Part shown: one piece after another, positions 9,612 to 17,539 of the stretch
Layout of the letters: each line of letters opens with the position of its first letter
Position numbering within the stretch: the first letter of the stretch is position 1
NCBI RefSeq assembly: GCF_003945765.1
Contig: NZ_CP027712.1
Coordinates: forward strand, 5,270,001 to 5,334,000
Direction: 5' to 3'
DNA length: 64,000 bases
DNA from: Pseudomonas chlororaphis subsp. chlororaphis
GTDB taxonomy: Bacteria > Pseudomonadota > Gammaproteobacteria > Pseudomonadales > Pseudomonadaceae
Translations under genes and position numbers: made by a program
The notes under the pieces: model-generated
Database searches by the model: none
What the model saw: only the letters and a program-made list of their open reading frames with translations
Told to the model about the DNA's origin: nothing

Positions 9612-10220
9612 ATGACCACCCAGGATTCCCCACAGCGCCCGAGCCTGCGCTCCCAGCGCCTGAACCAGATCACCCACGAACCCCATGCCAGGCTCGACGC
9701 CCTGGTCAAGGCTCACGCGCCATTCGAAAGCGCCAGCAGCTTTGCCCGTTTCGTCGTCGCCCAGTACCTGTTCCAGTCCGAATTGGTCGCCCTGTACAAC
9801 GACCCGGCGCTGATCGCCATCGTCCCGGACCTGGCAGAACGTTGCCGCGCCGAAGCGGCCAAGGCCGACCTGGCGGACCTGGACACCGAAGTCCCGGCCC
9901 CGGTGGCGGGCGCGGTGCAGAACCCGAGCAAGGCCGAAGCCCTGGGCTGGCTGTTCGTCTCCGAGGGCTCCAAGCTCGGCGCGGCGTTCCTGATCAAGCG
10001 CGCGGTGGGCCTGGGCCTCAGCGAAACCTTCGGTGCCCGGCACCTGGGCGAGCCGGCCGGCGGTCGCGCCGAAGGCTGGAAAACCTTCACCCGCACCCTC
10101 GATGGCCTGGCGTTCAGTGCCGAAGAGGAAGCCGCGGCGGAAAAAGGCGCGCTGGATGCCTTCAACCGCTTTACCGTGCTGCTGGAAAAGGCCTACGACA
10201 CGGCGCCTGAACTGGCCTGA
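9612..10220 (+). CDS. hemO: Heme oxygenase, biliverdin-producing
   Basis: Opens heme to biliverdin, CO and iron in the cytoplasm, releasing iron from heme delivered by the receptor. From ATG 9612 (AGGA at a seven-base spacing) 202 residues align closely with P. aeruginosa PigA/HemO from memory: LRSQRLN at 12-18, proximal His25 in HEPHARLD, and the distal-helix sequence LGWLFVSEGSKLGAAFL. Asn18 and Lys33 match PigA Asn19 and Lys34, residues tied to the unusual delta/beta regiospecificity, so non-alpha biliverdin is a reasonable guess. A terminator lies upstream, so it may have its own promoter. Confidence 0.93.
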   Translation: MTTQDSPQRPSLRSQRLNQITHEPHARLDALVKAHAPFESASSFARFVVAQYLFQSELVALYNDPALIAIVPDLAERCRAEAAKADLADLDTEVPAPVAGAVQNPSKAEALGWLFVSEGSKLGAAFLIKRAVGLGLSETFGARHLGEPAGGRAEGWKTFTRTLDGLAFSAEEEAAAEKGALDAFNRFTVLLEKAYDTAPELA

Positions 10221-10356
10221 TTTTTTCGCCGGCACCCTCGTTCCTGTATTGAAGGCGTAGACTCACGCCCGCTGCAGGAACGAACCCGCTGGCGTCAGCC
10301 GTTATTCCCACCCCTTGTGGATTGAGCCCCATGCTCGTCACCTCATCATCGAACCC

Positions 10357-10758
10357 ATGACCGGCACAACCCGATCCCCGTCCAAGGCCTCCCGCCTGTT
10401 CTTCGGCTGCCTGGCTTACATCAGCCTGGCCATCGGCCTGATCGCCATCGTCGTCCCCGGCCTGCCAACCACCGAGTTCGTGCTCCTCGCCGCCTGGGCC
10501 GCGACCAAGAGCTCGCCACGCCTGAGCGCCTGGATGGAAAACCATCGCCTGTTCGGCCCCATCCTGAGCAACTGGCGCAACGGCCGAATCGTCAGCCGCC
10601 GGGCCAAGGTCAGCGCCACCGTCAGCATGCTGCTGTGCGCCGGCCTGATGCTGAGCCTGCTCAACCATCACTGGACCCTGTACCTGGCACTGGCCGGCAT
10701 GGGCCTCGGCAACCTGTGGATCTGGTCGCGCCCGGAGGCTCTGGCCCAGGCCTCTTGA
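10357..10758 (+). CDS. YbaN/DUF454-family inner-membrane protein
   Basis: A 133-residue hydrophobic protein of unknown function. The family signature is visible: VVPGLPTTEFVLLAAW near residues 28-43, then SSPRLSAWMENHRLFGPILSNWRNG. One or two membrane segments lie before residue 45 and two more near the C terminus. The start is uncertain: ATG 10357 has no good ribosome site and an in-frame GTG at 10315 is possible. It follows hemO on the same strand by 136 bases and could be iron-linked by position only. Confidence 0.75.
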   Translation: MTGTTRSPSKASRLFFGCLAYISLAIGLIAIVVPGLPTTEFVLLAAWAATKSSPRLSAWMENHRLFGPILSNWRNGRIVSRRAKVSATVSMLLCAGLMLSLLNHHWTLYLALAGMGLGNLWIWSRPEALAQAS

Positions 10759-10976
10759 TTCCTCTGCAAGAGCAGCCGGTCGACGTTCGGCTGCTCGCGA
10801 CATGCCCTCCAGCGAAATCGCCCTCCTCCTCGTTTATGTCAAACACATGACCGCTCGTCGGCTTTTTCTCAGACAAATGCCGCCCAAGCCGATGTTCCGG
10901 GCATGGCGCTGAATGGACTTGGCGACCGGAGTCATCCGACTCACCGCTCACCCTTATCCATTCGCGAGATCGCCCC

Positions 10977-13115
10977 ATGTTCGACTCTCTGTCCATTCGC
11001 CTGAAAATCGTGCTGTTGTCCGGACTCTGCCTGCTCGGTGTGGTGGGCCTGATCGTCGGGATGAACATCTACCAGACCAACCAGAACGATCAGTTGGTCA
11101 GCAGCTCCAGTTCGCGAATGCTCACCGACAGTGTGCAGAACCTGCTGCAGGCCCGGGCCGCCGAGCAGGCGGTGCGGGTACAGAAAACCTTTGGCGAGAG
11201 CTTGTTGGTGATCACCACCCTGGCCGACCAGATCAACGACCTGCGGGCCATGGCCGGCAAGCGTTCGCTGGACGCCGCGGCGCTGCGTGAAGAGCTCAAC
11301 CACAGCCTGAAAACCGCCTTCGAACGCAACACCAAGGTGCTGGGCATCTGGCTCGCCTATGAGCCCAACGCCCTCGACGGCAAGGACAGCGAGTTCGCCA
11401 ACGACACCGGCCACGCCTCCAACGAAGCCGGGCGCTTCGCCAGTTACTGGAGCCGTGCCGGCGGCACCGGGCTGAACACGGTGATGGTCGAAGAGGACAT
11501 GAACAAGACCACCCTGAGCGTCAGCGGCACCCCCTACAACAGCTGGTACACCTGCCCGCGCGACAGCAAGCGCACCTGCCTGCTCGACCCGTACGCCGAT
11601 ACCGTGGGTGGCAAGCTGATGCTGATGACCACCATTTCCCTGCCGCTGATCGTCGACGGCAAAGTCATAGGCGTAATCGGTGTGGACATCGCCCTGGATG
11701 CCCTGCAGGCCGCGGCCGCCGACTCCCAGCGCGGGTTGTTCGACGGTGCCGGGCACATGCTGATCGTCGCCGGCAGCGGCATCCTCGCCGCCTACAGCAA
11801 CGATGCGGCCAAGGTCGGCAAAGGCATCGCCGACACCCTCGGCGCCGAAGGCAGGGATGTGCTGCAACTGCTGGCCGGCACTACCCCGAAAATCCTCAAG
11901 CAGGGCGACCTGATCCGCGCCGTGTATCCGGTCAGCCCGATCGCCGATGCCCATCCCTGGGGCGTGGTGATCGACCTGCCGGAGCAAGTGCTGCTGGCCG
12001 ACACCGTGAAACTCCAGGGCGTGCTCGACGACGCCCAGGCCCAGGGCACCCTGGTGTCGCTGCTGGTGGCGGCGATCGCCGGCGTGATCGGCCTGCTGCT
12101 GATCTGGCTGACCGCCTCCGGCGTGACCCGACCGATCAACAGCGTGGCGCAGATGCTCAAGGAAATCGCCAGCGGCGACGGCGACCTGACCCAGCGCCTG
12201 AAGTACGGCAAGCAAGACGAACTGGGCGAGCTGGTGGGCTGGTTCAACCGCTTCCTCGACAAGCTGCAACCGACCATCGCGCAGATCAAGCAGAGCATCA
12301 CCGACGCCCGCGGCACCGCCGACCAGTCCTCGGAGATCGCCCGCCAGACCAGCGAAGGCATGCAGGTGCAGTTCCGCGAAATTGACCAGGTGGCCACCGC
12401 CTCCAACGAAATGAGCGCCACCGCCCACGACGTCGCCAACAGTGCCTCGAACGCCGCCAACGCCGCCCGTGGCGCCGACCAGTCGGCCAAGGACGGCATG
12501 ACTATCATCGAGCGCAGCACCCGCGACATCAGCACCCTGGCCGAGGAGGTCAGCAAGGCGGTGGTCGAGGTCGAGGCCCTGGCGGTCAACAGCGAACAGA
12601 TCGGTTCGGTGCTGGAAGTGATCCGCAGCATTGCCGAGCAGACCAACCTGCTGGCCCTCAACGCCGCCATCGAAGCGGCGCGCGCCGGGGAAAGCGGCCG
12701 CGGCTTCGCCGTGGTCGCCGACGAGGTGCGCAACCTGGCCAAGCGCACCCAGGACTCGGTGGAAGAGATCCGCCTGGTGATCGAACGCATCCAGAGCGGC
12801 ACCCGGGGGGTGGTGGCGACCATGCATTCGAGCCAGGCCCAGGCCCAGAGCAACGCCGGACAGATCCAGCAAGCGGTGCAGGCTCTGGGCAAGATCAGCG
12901 ACGCAGTCACGGTGATCAGCGACATGAACCTGCAGATCGCCAGCGCCGCCGAACAGCAGAGCGCGGTGGCCGAAGAGGTCAACCGCAACGTTTCGGCGAT
13001 CCGCAGCGTGACCGAATCCCTCACCGAGCAGGCCACCGAATCGGCCCAGGTCAGCAGCCAGCTCAACGCCCTGACCACCCAGCAGATGAAGCTGATGGAC
13101 CAGTTCCGCGTTTGA
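10977..13115 (+). CDS. Methyl-accepting chemotaxis protein with dCache sensor
   Basis: Transmembrane chemoreceptor signalling to CheA/CheW. The 712-residue protein has TM1 at about 10-30, a large periplasmic dCache_1-type domain (about 35-360), TM2 at about 363-385, a HAMP domain to about 440, and a signalling hairpin with the invariant tip [19 protein letters not shown]. The ligand pocket region contains NSWYTCP near 188-194 and LLDPYAD near 202-208, with Cys193 and Cys201 placed to form a disulphide. No CheR-binding pentapeptide is present at the C terminus. The ligand is unknown; amino acids or amines are typical for dCache receptors of this genus. Confidence 0.93.
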   Translation: MFDSLSIRLKIVLLSGLCLLGVVGLIVGMNIYQTNQNDQLVSSSSSRMLTDSVQNLLQARAAEQAVRVQKTFGESLLVITTLADQINDLRAMAGKRSLDAAALREELNHSLKTAFERNTKVLGIWLAYEPNALDGKDSEFANDTGHASNEAGRFASYWSRAGGTGLNTVMVEEDMNKTTLSVSGTPYNSWYTCPRDSKRTCLLDPYADTVGGKLMLMTTISLPLIVDGKVIGVIGVDIALDALQAAAADSQRGLFDGAGHMLIVAGSGILAAYSNDAAKVGKGIADTLGAEGRDVLQLLAGTTPKILKQGDLIRAVYPVSPIADAHPWGVVIDLPEQVLLADTVKLQGVLDDAQAQGTLVSLLVAAIAGVIGLLLIWLTASGVTRPINSVAQMLKEIASGDGDLTQRLKYGKQDELGELVGWFNRFLDKLQPTIAQIKQSITDARGTADQSSEIARQTSEGMQVQFREIDQVATASNEMSATAHDVANSASNAANAARGADQSAKDGMTIIERSTRDISTLAEEVSKAVVEVEALAVNSEQIGSVLEVIRSIAEQTNLLALNAAIEAARAGESGRGFAVVADEVRNLAKRTQDSVEEIRLVIERIQSGTRGVVATMHSSQAQAQSNAGQIQQAVQALGKISDAVTVISDMNLQIASAAEQQSAVAEEVNRNVSAIRSVTESLTEQATESAQVSSQLNALTTQQMKLMDQFRV

Positions 13116-13122
13116 CCTTGCC

Positions 13123-13228
13123 CCTGTAGGAGCGAAGCTTGCTCGCGATGAACCAGAGAGCGCCGCGTTGAGCCAGTGATCAGGCATCATCGTTGACGAC
13201 CATCGCGAGCAAGCTTCGCTCCTACGGG
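13123..13228. repeat. REPIN-like inverted repeat (TGTAGGAGCGAAGC type)
   Basis: CCTGTAGGAGCGAAGCTTGC (from 13123) through GCGATG is mirrored by CATCGCGAGCAAGCTTCGCT (from 13201) through CCTACGGG. Two REP arms in opposite orientation surround a ~50-base spacer, the REPIN layout described in Pseudomonas. Confidence 0.85.
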
Positions 13229-13287
13229 GGACTGCGGCGCTTCACGCTTTTGATCTATGCTGGCCCCTCTCTTGCGGAGGGCCTGCA

Positions 13288-14637
13288 ATGACCGATGTGC
13301 TGTCGTCTGTTCAAGCCGCGCTGGGCTTGCCTCGTACCCCGATTGCCATGACCTCGAGCGGCGCCCTGCCCTCGGCCTTCGACGTGACCGAACTGGCCAG
13401 CGCCAGCATCGCCGCGGCCGGCCAGGCAGCGGCCGAGCTGCTGCTCAGCCAGACCGGGCGCCTGCCCACCCTGAGCGTCGACCGGCGCCTGGCCTCCTTC
13501 TGGTTCGCCACCTCCCTGCGCCCGCTGGGCTGGAGCGTGCCGCCGCTGTGGGACCCGGTCGCCGGCGACTACGCCACCCAGGACGGCTGGATTCGCCTGC
13601 ACACCAACGCGCCGCATCATCGGCGGGCAGCCGAACAGGTGCTCGGCCGGGTCGCGGACCGTCCGGCCATGGCCGCCAAGGTTGCGCAGTGGAACAAGAG
13701 CGACCTGGAGCAGGCGGTGGTCGAGGCAGGCGGCTGTGCTGCGGAAATGCGCAACTGGGCCGAGTGGCAAGCCCATCCCCAGGGGCAGGCCGTGAATGCC
13801 GAGCCCCTGGTGCATTACCAGACCCGCAACATCAGCGCCGCCCAGCCCTGGCGCGGATCGCTGGCCCGGCCCCTGGCTGGGATCAAGGTGCTGGACCTGA
13901 CTCGGGTGCTGGCCGGGCCCATCGCCAGCCGTTTTCTCGCCGGGCTGGGCGCCGAGGTACTGCGCATCGACCCGCCGGAGTGGAACGAGCCCGGCGTGGT
14001 CCCGGAAGTCACCCTGGGCAAACGCTGCGCCCGGCTGAACCTGCACGATGCCGCCGATCGCCTGGTCTTCGAAGGCCTGTTGGGGGAAGCCGATCTGCTG
14101 CTGCACGGCTACCGCGCCGATGCCCTGGAACGCCTCGGCTACGGGGCCGCCGAACGCCAGCGCTTCGCCCCGGGGCTGATCGATGTGTGCCTGAACGCCT
14201 ATGGCTGGAGCGGCCCCTGGCAGAACCGCCGCGGCTTCGACAGCCTGGTGCAGATGAGCAGCGGCATTGCCGAGGCCGGCCAGCGCTGGCAGCAGGCCGA
14301 TAAACCGGTACCGCTGCCGGTGCAGGCCCTGGACCATGCTACCGGCTACCTGATGGCCGCCGCCGCGATCCGCGCCCTGACCGAACGACTACAAACCGGG
14401 GCCGCCGGCAGCGCACGGCTGTCACTGGCGCGGACCGCCAAACTGTTGATCGAGCACTCCAATGGCAGCGCCGAGCCCGCCTTGCGCGGCGAAGACCAGG
14501 ACGATCAGGGACTGCTGGTAGAGCAGACACCCTGGGGCCCGGCCCATCGCCTGCAAGTACCCTTGCAGATCAGCGGCACGCCCCTGCAATGGGCGCACCC
14601 CGCCAGCGACCTGGGCGCCCATCGGGCAAAATGGTGA
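13288..14637 (+). CDS. Family III CoA-transferase with rearranged domain order
   Basis: CaiB/BaiF-type protein, 449 residues, substrate unknown. The usual N-terminal unit (LAGIKVLDLTRVLAGPIASRF, then AEVLRIDPP) begins only at residue 196. Residues 60-175 instead resemble the segment normally found after the catalytic Asp (GDYATQDGWIRLHTNAPHHR; WNKSDLEQAVVEAGG; EWQAHPQG). A probable catalytic Asp is Asp349 in VQALDHATGYLMAAAAIRAL. GFDSLVQMSSGI is also typical. The gene stands alone between two inverted repeats, converging on alkA. Function beyond acyl-CoA transfer or isomerisation cannot be assigned. Confidence 0.82.
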   Translation: MTDVLSSVQAALGLPRTPIAMTSSGALPSAFDVTELASASIAAAGQAAAELLLSQTGRLPTLSVDRRLASFWFATSLRPLGWSVPPLWDPVAGDYATQDGWIRLHTNAPHHRRAAEQVLGRVADRPAMAAKVAQWNKSDLEQAVVEAGGCAAEMRNWAEWQAHPQGQAVNAEPLVHYQTRNISAAQPWRGSLARPLAGIKVLDLTRVLAGPIASRFLAGLGAEVLRIDPPEWNEPGVVPEVTLGKRCARLNLHDAADRLVFEGLLGEADLLLHGYRADALERLGYGAAERQRFAPGLIDVCLNAYGWSGPWQNRRGFDSLVQMSSGIAEAGQRWQQADKPVPLPVQALDHATGYLMAAAAIRALTERLQTGAAGSARLSLARTAKLLIEHSNGSAEPALRGEDQDDQGLLVEQTPWGPAHRLQVPLQISGTPLQWAHPASDLGAHRAKW

Positions 14638-14654
14638 GCCTGTAACGCGTAACC

Positions 14655-14798
14655 CTGTAGCCGCTGCCGAGCCTGCGAGGCTGCGATCGGCCGCAAAGCG
14701 GACGTAAAGCCGCGCATTACGTCATTCATACCGCGTGCGCAGGGTTGGCGAGGACTGCGTCCTCGATCGCAGCCTCGCAGGCTCGGCAGCGGCTACAG
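14655..14798. repeat. Large inverted repeat (REP-like, GTAGCCGCTGCCGAG type)
   Basis: 35-base arms (14655-14689 and 14764-14798) appear to be exact reverse complements, with the same sequence as the 314-449 element. It lies between the convergent CoA-transferase and alkA genes and could terminate both. Confidence 0.85.
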
Positions 14799-14809
14799 GT
14801 GCTGGGGGA

Positions 14810-15667
14810 CTACAAAGCCGTCCACAAATGCTGCGCCGCGTAGCCGCGCCATGGCCGCCAGGCCTCGGCGCGGGCCAGCAACTGGCTGGCGCTGACCGGT
14901 CCGCCTTCGAGCGCCGCCAGGGCGTTGAGCAGGCCCACGTCCGCCGCGGGAAAGGCGTCCGCTTCACGGAACTGGCGCAGGGCCACGTAATGCGCGGTCC
15001 AGTCGCCGACACCCCACAGCGCCCGCAAGGCCGACAGGCTGTGTTCGAGGCTGGCCTTGGGGGCAAACAGCTGCGGATCGTCGAGCAGCGCCTGCGCCAC
15101 GCCGGACAGGGTTCGGCCCCGACTGCGCGGCATGCCCAGGCTCGCCAGATCGGCGCCCGCCATCCGCCCCGGCTCGGGGAACACATGGCTCAACCCCGCT
15201 GGCGCCTCCCTGCAGCTCAATGGCTGGCCATACTGCGCCACCAGCTTGCCCGCCAGGCGGATGGCCGCCACCACCGTGATCTGCTGCCCCAGCACCGCGC
15301 GCACCGCCAGCTCGAAACCGTCCCAGGCACCGGGTACGCGCAGCCCCGGCCGCGAGGCGATCAAGCGGGCCATCAACGGGTCGGCGGACAGTTGCCGATG
15401 GATCGGCGCCAGGTCGGTGTCCAGGTCCAGCAGGCGGCGGATGCGCGCAACGATCCGCGCGTGGGCCTGCGGGTCGGGAAAGTGCAGGGTCAGCACCAGC
15501 GCATCGCTGTCGCCCGGGCTCACACTGAACCAGCCGTGTACGCCATCGAGGCTGATGCTGCGCGAGTAGCGCTCGCCACTGACAGTCTCCAGCCCCTCGA
15601 TGGCCCGCGCCCGGAGAAAGGCCAGCATCGCCGGCCAGTCATAGGGCGGCTGGTAAACCAGCCTCAC
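14810..15667 (-). CDS. alkA: DNA-3-methyladenine glycosylase II
   Basis: Base-excision glycosylase removing alkylated purines. The reading frame is open far upstream, but homology to E. coli AlkA begins at a GTG at 15667 (VYQPPYDWPAMLAFLRARA), giving 285 residues against 282 in E. coli. The N-terminal AlkA domain spans about 1-110; the helix-hairpin-helix is ALWGVGDWTAHYVALR near 216-231; the catalytic Asp is Asp243 in FPAADVGLL. The C terminus ends EAWRPWRGYAAQHLW as in AlkA. The start overlaps the stop of the upstream arcD copy (GTGA), suggesting translational coupling with a transporter unrelated in function. Confidence 0.92.
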   Translation of the reverse strand: MRLVYQPPYDWPAMLAFLRARAIEGLETVSGERYSRSISLDGVHGWFSVSPGDSDALVLTLHFPDPQAHARIVARIRRLLDLDTDLAPIHRQLSADPLMARLIASRPGLRVPGAWDGFELAVRAVLGQQITVVAAIRLAGKLVAQYGQPLSCREAPAGLSHVFPEPGRMAGADLASLGMPRSRGRTLSGVAQALLDDPQLFAPKASLEHSLSALRALWGVGDWTAHYVALRQFREADAFPAADVGLLNALAALEGGPVSASQLLARAEAWRPWRGYAAQHLWTAL

Positions 15668-17091
15668 AGCGACAGCACACCGCTGTACAGGCCATAGGCG
15701 GCCAGGCTGGCCCCGGCGACCACGCAAGCGAAAATGCCCTTCTCGATACCGGTGAACAACGGCTCGCCCTGCTCGCGCTTGGCCTTGGCGAACAGGATCA
15801 CCCCGGGGGCATACAGCAGGGCCGACAGCAGCAGGTACTTGACCCCACCGGCGTACAACAGCCAGACCGCGTAGCACAGGGCCACGCCACCGATGCACAG
15901 GTCTTTCATGCGCTCGGCCGAGGCCTGCTCGTAGGTTTCGCCGCGGCCGCTGAGCAACACCGCATAGGCCGCCGACCACAGGTAAGGCACCAGGATCATC
16001 GATGAGGCGAGGTAGATCAGGCTGGTGTAGGTCCCGGCGGAGAACAGGGTAATCAGCAGGAACACCTGGATCATGCTGTTGGTCAGCCACAGGGCGTTGA
16101 CCGGCACATGGTTGGCGTTCTCCTTTTTCAGGAAGGCCGGCATGGTCCGGTCGCGGGCCGTGGCGAACAGGATCTCGGCACACAGCAGCGCCCACGACAG
16201 CAAGGCACCGAGCAGGGAAACCGCCAGGCCGACGCTGATCAGCAACGCGCCCCAGGGACCGACGATGCGCTCCAGCACCGCCGCCAGCGACGGGTTCTGC
16301 AAGGTCGCCAGTTCCGGCTGGCTCATGATCCCCAGGGACAGCACGTTGACCAGCACCAGCAGGGCCAGCACGCCGATAAAGCCGATCACCGTGGCCCGGC
16401 CGACGTCCGCACGCTTCTCGGCCCGGGCCGAATAGACGCTGGCGCCTTCGATGCCGATGAACACGAAGACCGTGACCAGCATCATGTTGCGCACCTGGTC
16501 CATCACCCCGCCAAAGTTCGGGTTGCCACGGCCCCAGATGTCGCGGGTGAAGATGTCCGCCTTGAACGCCACCGCGGCAATCACGATGAACATCACCAGC
16601 GGCACGATCTTGGCCACGGTGGTCAGCAGGTTGATGAACGCCGCTTCCTTGATCCCGCGCAGCACCAGAAAGTGCACCGCCCACAGCAGGACCGAGGCGC
16701 AGGCGATGGCCACCGGGGTGTTGCCCTGGCCAAACACCGGGAAGAAATAACCCAGGGTGCTGAACAGCAGCACGAAGTAGCCGACGTTGCCCAGCCAGGC
16801 ACTGATCCAGTAGCCCCAGGCCGAAGAAAAGCCCATGTAGTCGCCAAACCCGGCCTTGGCGTAGGCGTACACCCCAGAGTCGAGTTCAGGCTTGCGGTTG
16901 GCCAGGGTTTGAAACACGAAGGCCAGGGTCAGCATGCCCACGGCGGTGATCGCCCAACCGATAAGGATCGCCCCGGCGTCGGCCCGGGCCGCCATGTTCT
17001 GCGGCAAGGAAAAGATCCCGCCGCCAACCATCGAACCCACCACCAGGGCGATCAGGGCACCGAGTCGCAGTTTTTGTGTGGTTTGTGGCAT
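15664..17091 (-). CDS. arcD: Arginine/ornithine antiporter, divergent paralogue
   Basis: APC-superfamily exchanger of external arginine for internal ornithine. 475 residues with about 12-13 membrane segments; GSMVGGGIFSLPQNMA near residues 19-34 is the substrate-binding unwound helix of this family. It is collinear and by eye roughly 80% identical with the product of 17540-18967, with differences concentrated in loops (for example NPNFGG versus NPDLGS). It faces away from arcABC, so it is probably expressed from a separate promoter. alkA starts within its stop codon. Confidence 0.88.
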   Translation of the reverse strand: MPQTTQKLRLGALIALVVGSMVGGGIFSLPQNMAARADAGAILIGWAITAVGMLTLAFVFQTLANRKPELDSGVYAYAKAGFGDYMGFSSAWGYWISAWLGNVGYFVLLFSTLGYFFPVFGQGNTPVAIACASVLLWAVHFLVLRGIKEAAFINLLTTVAKIVPLVMFIVIAAVAFKADIFTRDIWGRGNPNFGGVMDQVRNMMLVTVFVFIGIEGASVYSARAEKRADVGRATVIGFIGVLALLVLVNVLSLGIMSQPELATLQNPSLAAVLERIVGPWGALLISVGLAVSLLGALLSWALLCAEILFATARDRTMPAFLKKENANHVPVNALWLTNSMIQVFLLITLFSAGTYTSLIYLASSMILVPYLWSAAYAVLLSGRGETYEQASAERMKDLCIGGVALCYAVWLLYAGGVKYLLLSALLYAPGVILFAKAKREQGEPLFTGIEKGIFACVVAGASLAAYGLYSGVLSL

Positions 17092-17183
17092 GCCTACCTC
17101 TGCGTACGGTCCAATTGTCCGACAACAAACTATATGAAATTAATTAATTTCCACAGATTGGAAACGGACTAAAAGAGTCAATT

Positions 17184-17204
17184 ATTGATCTTCTGTGGAT
17201 CAAT
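17184..17204. promoter_or_regulatory. Perfect spaced palindrome upstream of the leftward arcD
   Basis: ATTGATC, seven bases, GATCAAT: perfect seven-base arms. The half-sites look like FNR/ANR half-sites (TTGAT/ATCAA), but the nine-base internal spacing differs from the canonical four, so it is probably another regulator's operator or a decayed site. Confidence 0.45.
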
Positions 17205-17464
17205 CGACATGACGAGGATCAGAACATGTTGAATAGTTTGGCTTTTTATTATGCATAAAACCCAAATGCCATCAGCGCGCCGGGCAGCCTTATAACTTTT
17301 TAATGAGTTGCGCATTCTTGAAAGCGGGCTAGCTTCAATCTGGCGCCAATGAGAAGACCTTTCATCCGGAACCCGAGGCCTTATGGAATGGCGCTTTCAG
17401 GCTTCCCACCGGTTTCCGCAAAGACAGCTTAAGTCGTTCATTCACAATGGAATGTAGCAATGAC

Positions 17465-17478
17465 CTGATCTAAATCAG
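17465..17478 (+). promoter_or_regulatory. ANR (FNR-like) box upstream of arcDABC
   Basis: CTGAT-CTAA-ATCAG matches TTGAT-N4-ATCAA with one change in each outer base and keeps the four-base spacing. Its centre lies about 68 bases before the arcD start, suitable for oxygen-limited activation of the arginine deiminase operon. Confidence 0.7.
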
Positions 17479-17539
17479 CTGTTCGGATTTCTCGCAGATT
17501 TACTCTGACATCTCTCTTCTCCTGCAATGGAGTCACGCA

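Larger units (their letters stand above)
17092..17539. other. Divergent arcD-arcD intergenic region
   Basis: The 448 bases hold no gene. The left half is unusually AT-rich, including TTAATTAATTT near 17138. A palindrome lies at 17184-17204 and an ANR-type site at 17465-17478, so the region probably contains two back-to-back promoters. Confidence 0.7.
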
